From: Gammaproteobacteria bacterium
Lineage (GTDB): Bacteria > Pseudomonadota > Gammaproteobacteria > Chromatiales > Chromatiaceae
Direction: 5' to 3'
Length of the DNA stretch: 6,418 bases
NCBI GenBank assembly: GCA_006227775.1
Contig: SBFV01000319.1
Coordinates: forward strand, 1 to 6,418
In this document: positions 4,712 through 6,418 of the stretch, piece after piece
Position numbering within the stretch: the first letter of the stretch is position 1
Layout of the letters: the number at the start of each line of letters is the position of its first letter
Made by a program: the position numbers and the translations under genes
The notes under the pieces: model-generated
What the model was told of the DNA's origin: nothing
What the model saw: the letters and a program-made list of their open reading frames with translations, nothing else
The model's database searches: none

Positions 4712-6418
4712 TTATTCCCGTCCCGCCCGCTTGCGCTCATGCTCCTTGAGGTGGCGCTTGCGGATGCGGATGGCCTTGGGGGTGATCTCCACCAGTTCGT
4801 CGTGCTCGATGAACTCCAGGGCCTGCTCCAGGCTGAAGCGGATGGGCGGGGTGAGGAGGATGTTCTCGTCGGAGCCGGCGGCGCGGATGTTGGTGAGTTG
4901 CTTGGCCTTGAGGGGGTTGACGGTGAGGTCGTTGTCGCGGGCGTGGATGCCGACCACTTGGCCCTCGTACACCTCCTCGCCGGGGCTGACCAGCATGCGG
5001 CCGCGCTCCTGGAGGTTGAAGAGGGCGTAGCCCAGCACCTTGCCCTGGCTGTTGGAGATCAGGGCGCCGTTGCGGCGCGGGGCGATGCCGCCGGGGTTGG
5101 CGGGGCCATAGTGGTCGAAGACGTGATACTTGAGGCCGGTGCCGGAGGTCAGGGTCATGAACTCGGTCTGGAAGCCGATGAGGCCGCGGGAAGGGATCTC
5201 GTAGTCCAGGCGCACCCGGCCCTTGCCGTCGGGGACCATGTCCTGGAGCTGGCCGCGGCGCTCGCCCAGGGCCTGCATGATGGCGCCCTGGCTGGTCTCC
5301 TCCACGTCCACGGTGAGCTGCTCGTAGGGCTCGCAGATGACGCCATCCACCTCGCGGAAGATGACCTCGGGGCGGGAAACGGCCAGCTCGTAGCCCTCGC
5401 GGCGCATGTTCTCCAGCAGGATGGACAGGTGCAGCTCGCCGCGGCCGGAGACGCGGAACTTCTCCGGGTCGGTGCCCTCCTCGACCCGCAGGGCGACGTT
5501 GTGGATCAGCTCCCGCTCCAGGCGCTCCTTGAGCTGGCGGGAGGTCAGGTACTTGCCCTCGCGCCCGGCGAAGGGCGAGGTGTTGACCTGGAAGGTCATG
5601 GTCACCGTGGGCTCGTCCACCGCCAGGGGGGGCAGGGCCTCGACGCAATCCGGGTCGCAGAGGGTGTCTGAGACATTGGGGGCCTCGATGCCGGTGATGG
5701 CGACGATGTTGCCGGCCTCGGCCAGCTTGACCTCGTAGCGCTCCAGGCCCAGGTAGCCATAGACCAGGCCGATCTTGGCGCGGCGGCGGGTCCCGTCGGG
5801 TTTGACCACCACCACCTGCTGGTTGGGCTTGACGCTGCCGCGCTGGATGCGGCCCAGGGCGATGGCGCCGACGAAGCTGCTGTAGTCCAGGGTGGAGATC
5901 TGCATCTGGAAGGGGCCCTCCAGATCCACCTCCGGGGCCGGGCAATGGTCGACGATGGCCTGGAAGAGGGGCGTCATGTCGCCCTCGGTCACGTCCTCGC
6001 GCAGGCTGGCGTAGCCGTTGACGGCGGAGGCGTAGACGATGGGGAAGTCGAGCTGCTCGTCGCTGGCGCCGAGGCGATCGAAGAGCTCGAAGACCTGGTT
6101 GATGACCCAGCTCGGCCGGGCGCCGGGCTTGTCGATCTTGTTCACCACCAGGATGGGCCGCAGGCCGTGGCTGAAGGCCTTCTGGGTGACGAAGCGGGTC
6201 TGGGGCATGGGGCCTTCCTGGGCGTCGACCAGCAGCAGCACCGAGTCGACCATGGACAGCACCCGCTCCACCTCGCCGCCGAAATCGGCGTGGCCGGGGG
6301 TGTCGACGATGTTGATGCGGTACTCAACGCCGTCGAGGGTCAGGCGCAGGGCCGTGTTCTTGGCCAGGATGGTAATGCCGCGCTCCCGCTCCAGGTCGTT
6401 GGAGTCCATGACCCGTTC
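4712..6418 (-). CDS. typA: Translational GTPase TypA/BipA (N-terminus beyond window)
   Basis: The visible part is 568 residues plus TAA at 4714-4712. It reads in frame through the window edge, so the internal ATG at 6409 is not the start. By comparison with E. coli BipA (about 607 residues), roughly 40 residues including the P-loop (G1) are missing. Numbering from the visible first residue, G2 is in ERERGITI (Thr16), G3 is DTPGH (39-43), G4 is NKID (93-96) and G5 is SA in YASAVNG (131-132). The rest has the EF-G-like domain 2 (FQMQISTLDYSSFVGAIALG), domain III (FRVSGRGELHLSILLENMRR), domain V (RLDYEIPSRGLIGFQTEFMT) and the TypA-specific C-terminal domain, ending in a basic tail (IRIRKRHLKEHERKRAGRE). 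TypA binds the 70S ribosome and supports ribosome assembly, stress and low-temperature growth. It converges with the hydrolase gene and shows no functional link to the other genes here. Confidence 0.97.
   Translation of the reverse strand, partial: ERVMDSNDLERERGITILAKNTALRLTLDGVEYRINIVDTPGHADFGGEVERVLSMVDSVLLLVDAQEGPMPQTRFVTQKAFSHGLRPILVVNKIDKPGARPSWVINQVFELFDRLGASDEQLDFPIVYASAVNGYASLREDVTEGDMTPLFQAIVDHCPAPEVDLEGPFQMQISTLDYSSFVGAIALGRIQRGSVKPNQQVVVVKPDGTRRRAKIGLVYGYLGLERYEVKLAEAGNIVAITGIEAPNVSDTLCDPDCVEALPPLAVDEPTVTMTFQVNTSPFAGREGKYLTSRQLKERLERELIHNVALRVEEGTDPEKFRVSGRGELHLSILLENMRREGYELAVSRPEVIFREVDGVICEPYEQLTVDVEETSQGAIMQALGERRGQLQDMVPDGKGRVRLDYEIPSRGLIGFQTEFMTLTSGTGLKYHVFDHYGPANPGGIAPRRNGALISNSQGKVLGYALFNLQERGRMLVSPGEEVYEGQVVGIHARDNDLTVNPLKAKQLTNIRAAGSDENILLTPPIRFSLEQALEFIEHDELVEITPKAIRIRKRHLKEHERKRAGRE

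Noticed and set aside
4737..5945. Two long open frames (minus 402 codons, plus 310 codons) overlapping typA.
   Set aside because: Both are low-complexity shadows of the highly conserved TypA frame.
6370..6418. TypA without a P-loop as a truncated gene.
   Set aside because: The frame reads straight through the window edge (Glu-Arg-Val before the internal Met), as in intact TypA, so the missing part is an edge effect.

Overview
The window looks like chromosomal DNA of a GC-rich Gram-negative bacterium. Signal peptides, a predicted outer-membrane beta-barrel and a TypA/BipA close to the proteobacterial form point to Proteobacteria. I lean to Gammaproteobacteria, possibly a Chromatiales-like lineage, but that is an impression and not a search result. 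I see no tRNA, rRNA, CRISPR array, insertion sequence or phage gene.

Layout. Positions 1-2132 carry a minus-strand envelope cassette. In transcription order it runs: a predicted outer-membrane beta-barrel protein (2132 to 1281); a secreted 184-residue protein of unknown function (1188 to 634); a possible 27-residue charged peptide with a good ribosome binding site (546 to 463); a strongly folding intergenic segment (446 to 379); and the start of a secreted DUF1254-family protein (347 to 1, cut by the window edge). A 325-base divergent control region (2133-2457) follows. It holds a 9-bp-arm inverted repeat, a cluster of the rare tetramer CTAG, a plausible -10 box for the cassette and a nested hairpin in the leader on the other side. 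A plus-strand AraC-family regulator (2458-3531) reads away from the cassette and is the obvious candidate for controlling it. Next on the plus strand is a cytosolic alpha/beta hydrolase with a complete catalytic triad (3779-4654). It converges on a minus-strand typA/bipA translational GTPase gene (4712-6418), whose N-terminal P-loop lies beyond the window.

How they may work together. The three cassette products all appear to be exported, two periplasmic or secreted and one in the outer membrane. This suggests an envelope function switched by the divergent AraC-type protein. DUF1254 proteins and the other two families have no established biochemical role that I can name, so the purpose of the cassette is open. 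The hydrolase could belong to the same response or be independent. typA is a housekeeping and stress-related ribosome-binding GTPase and is probably unrelated. The most interesting part is the uncharacterised cassette with its regulator and structured non-coding segments. I do not claim a proven new system.
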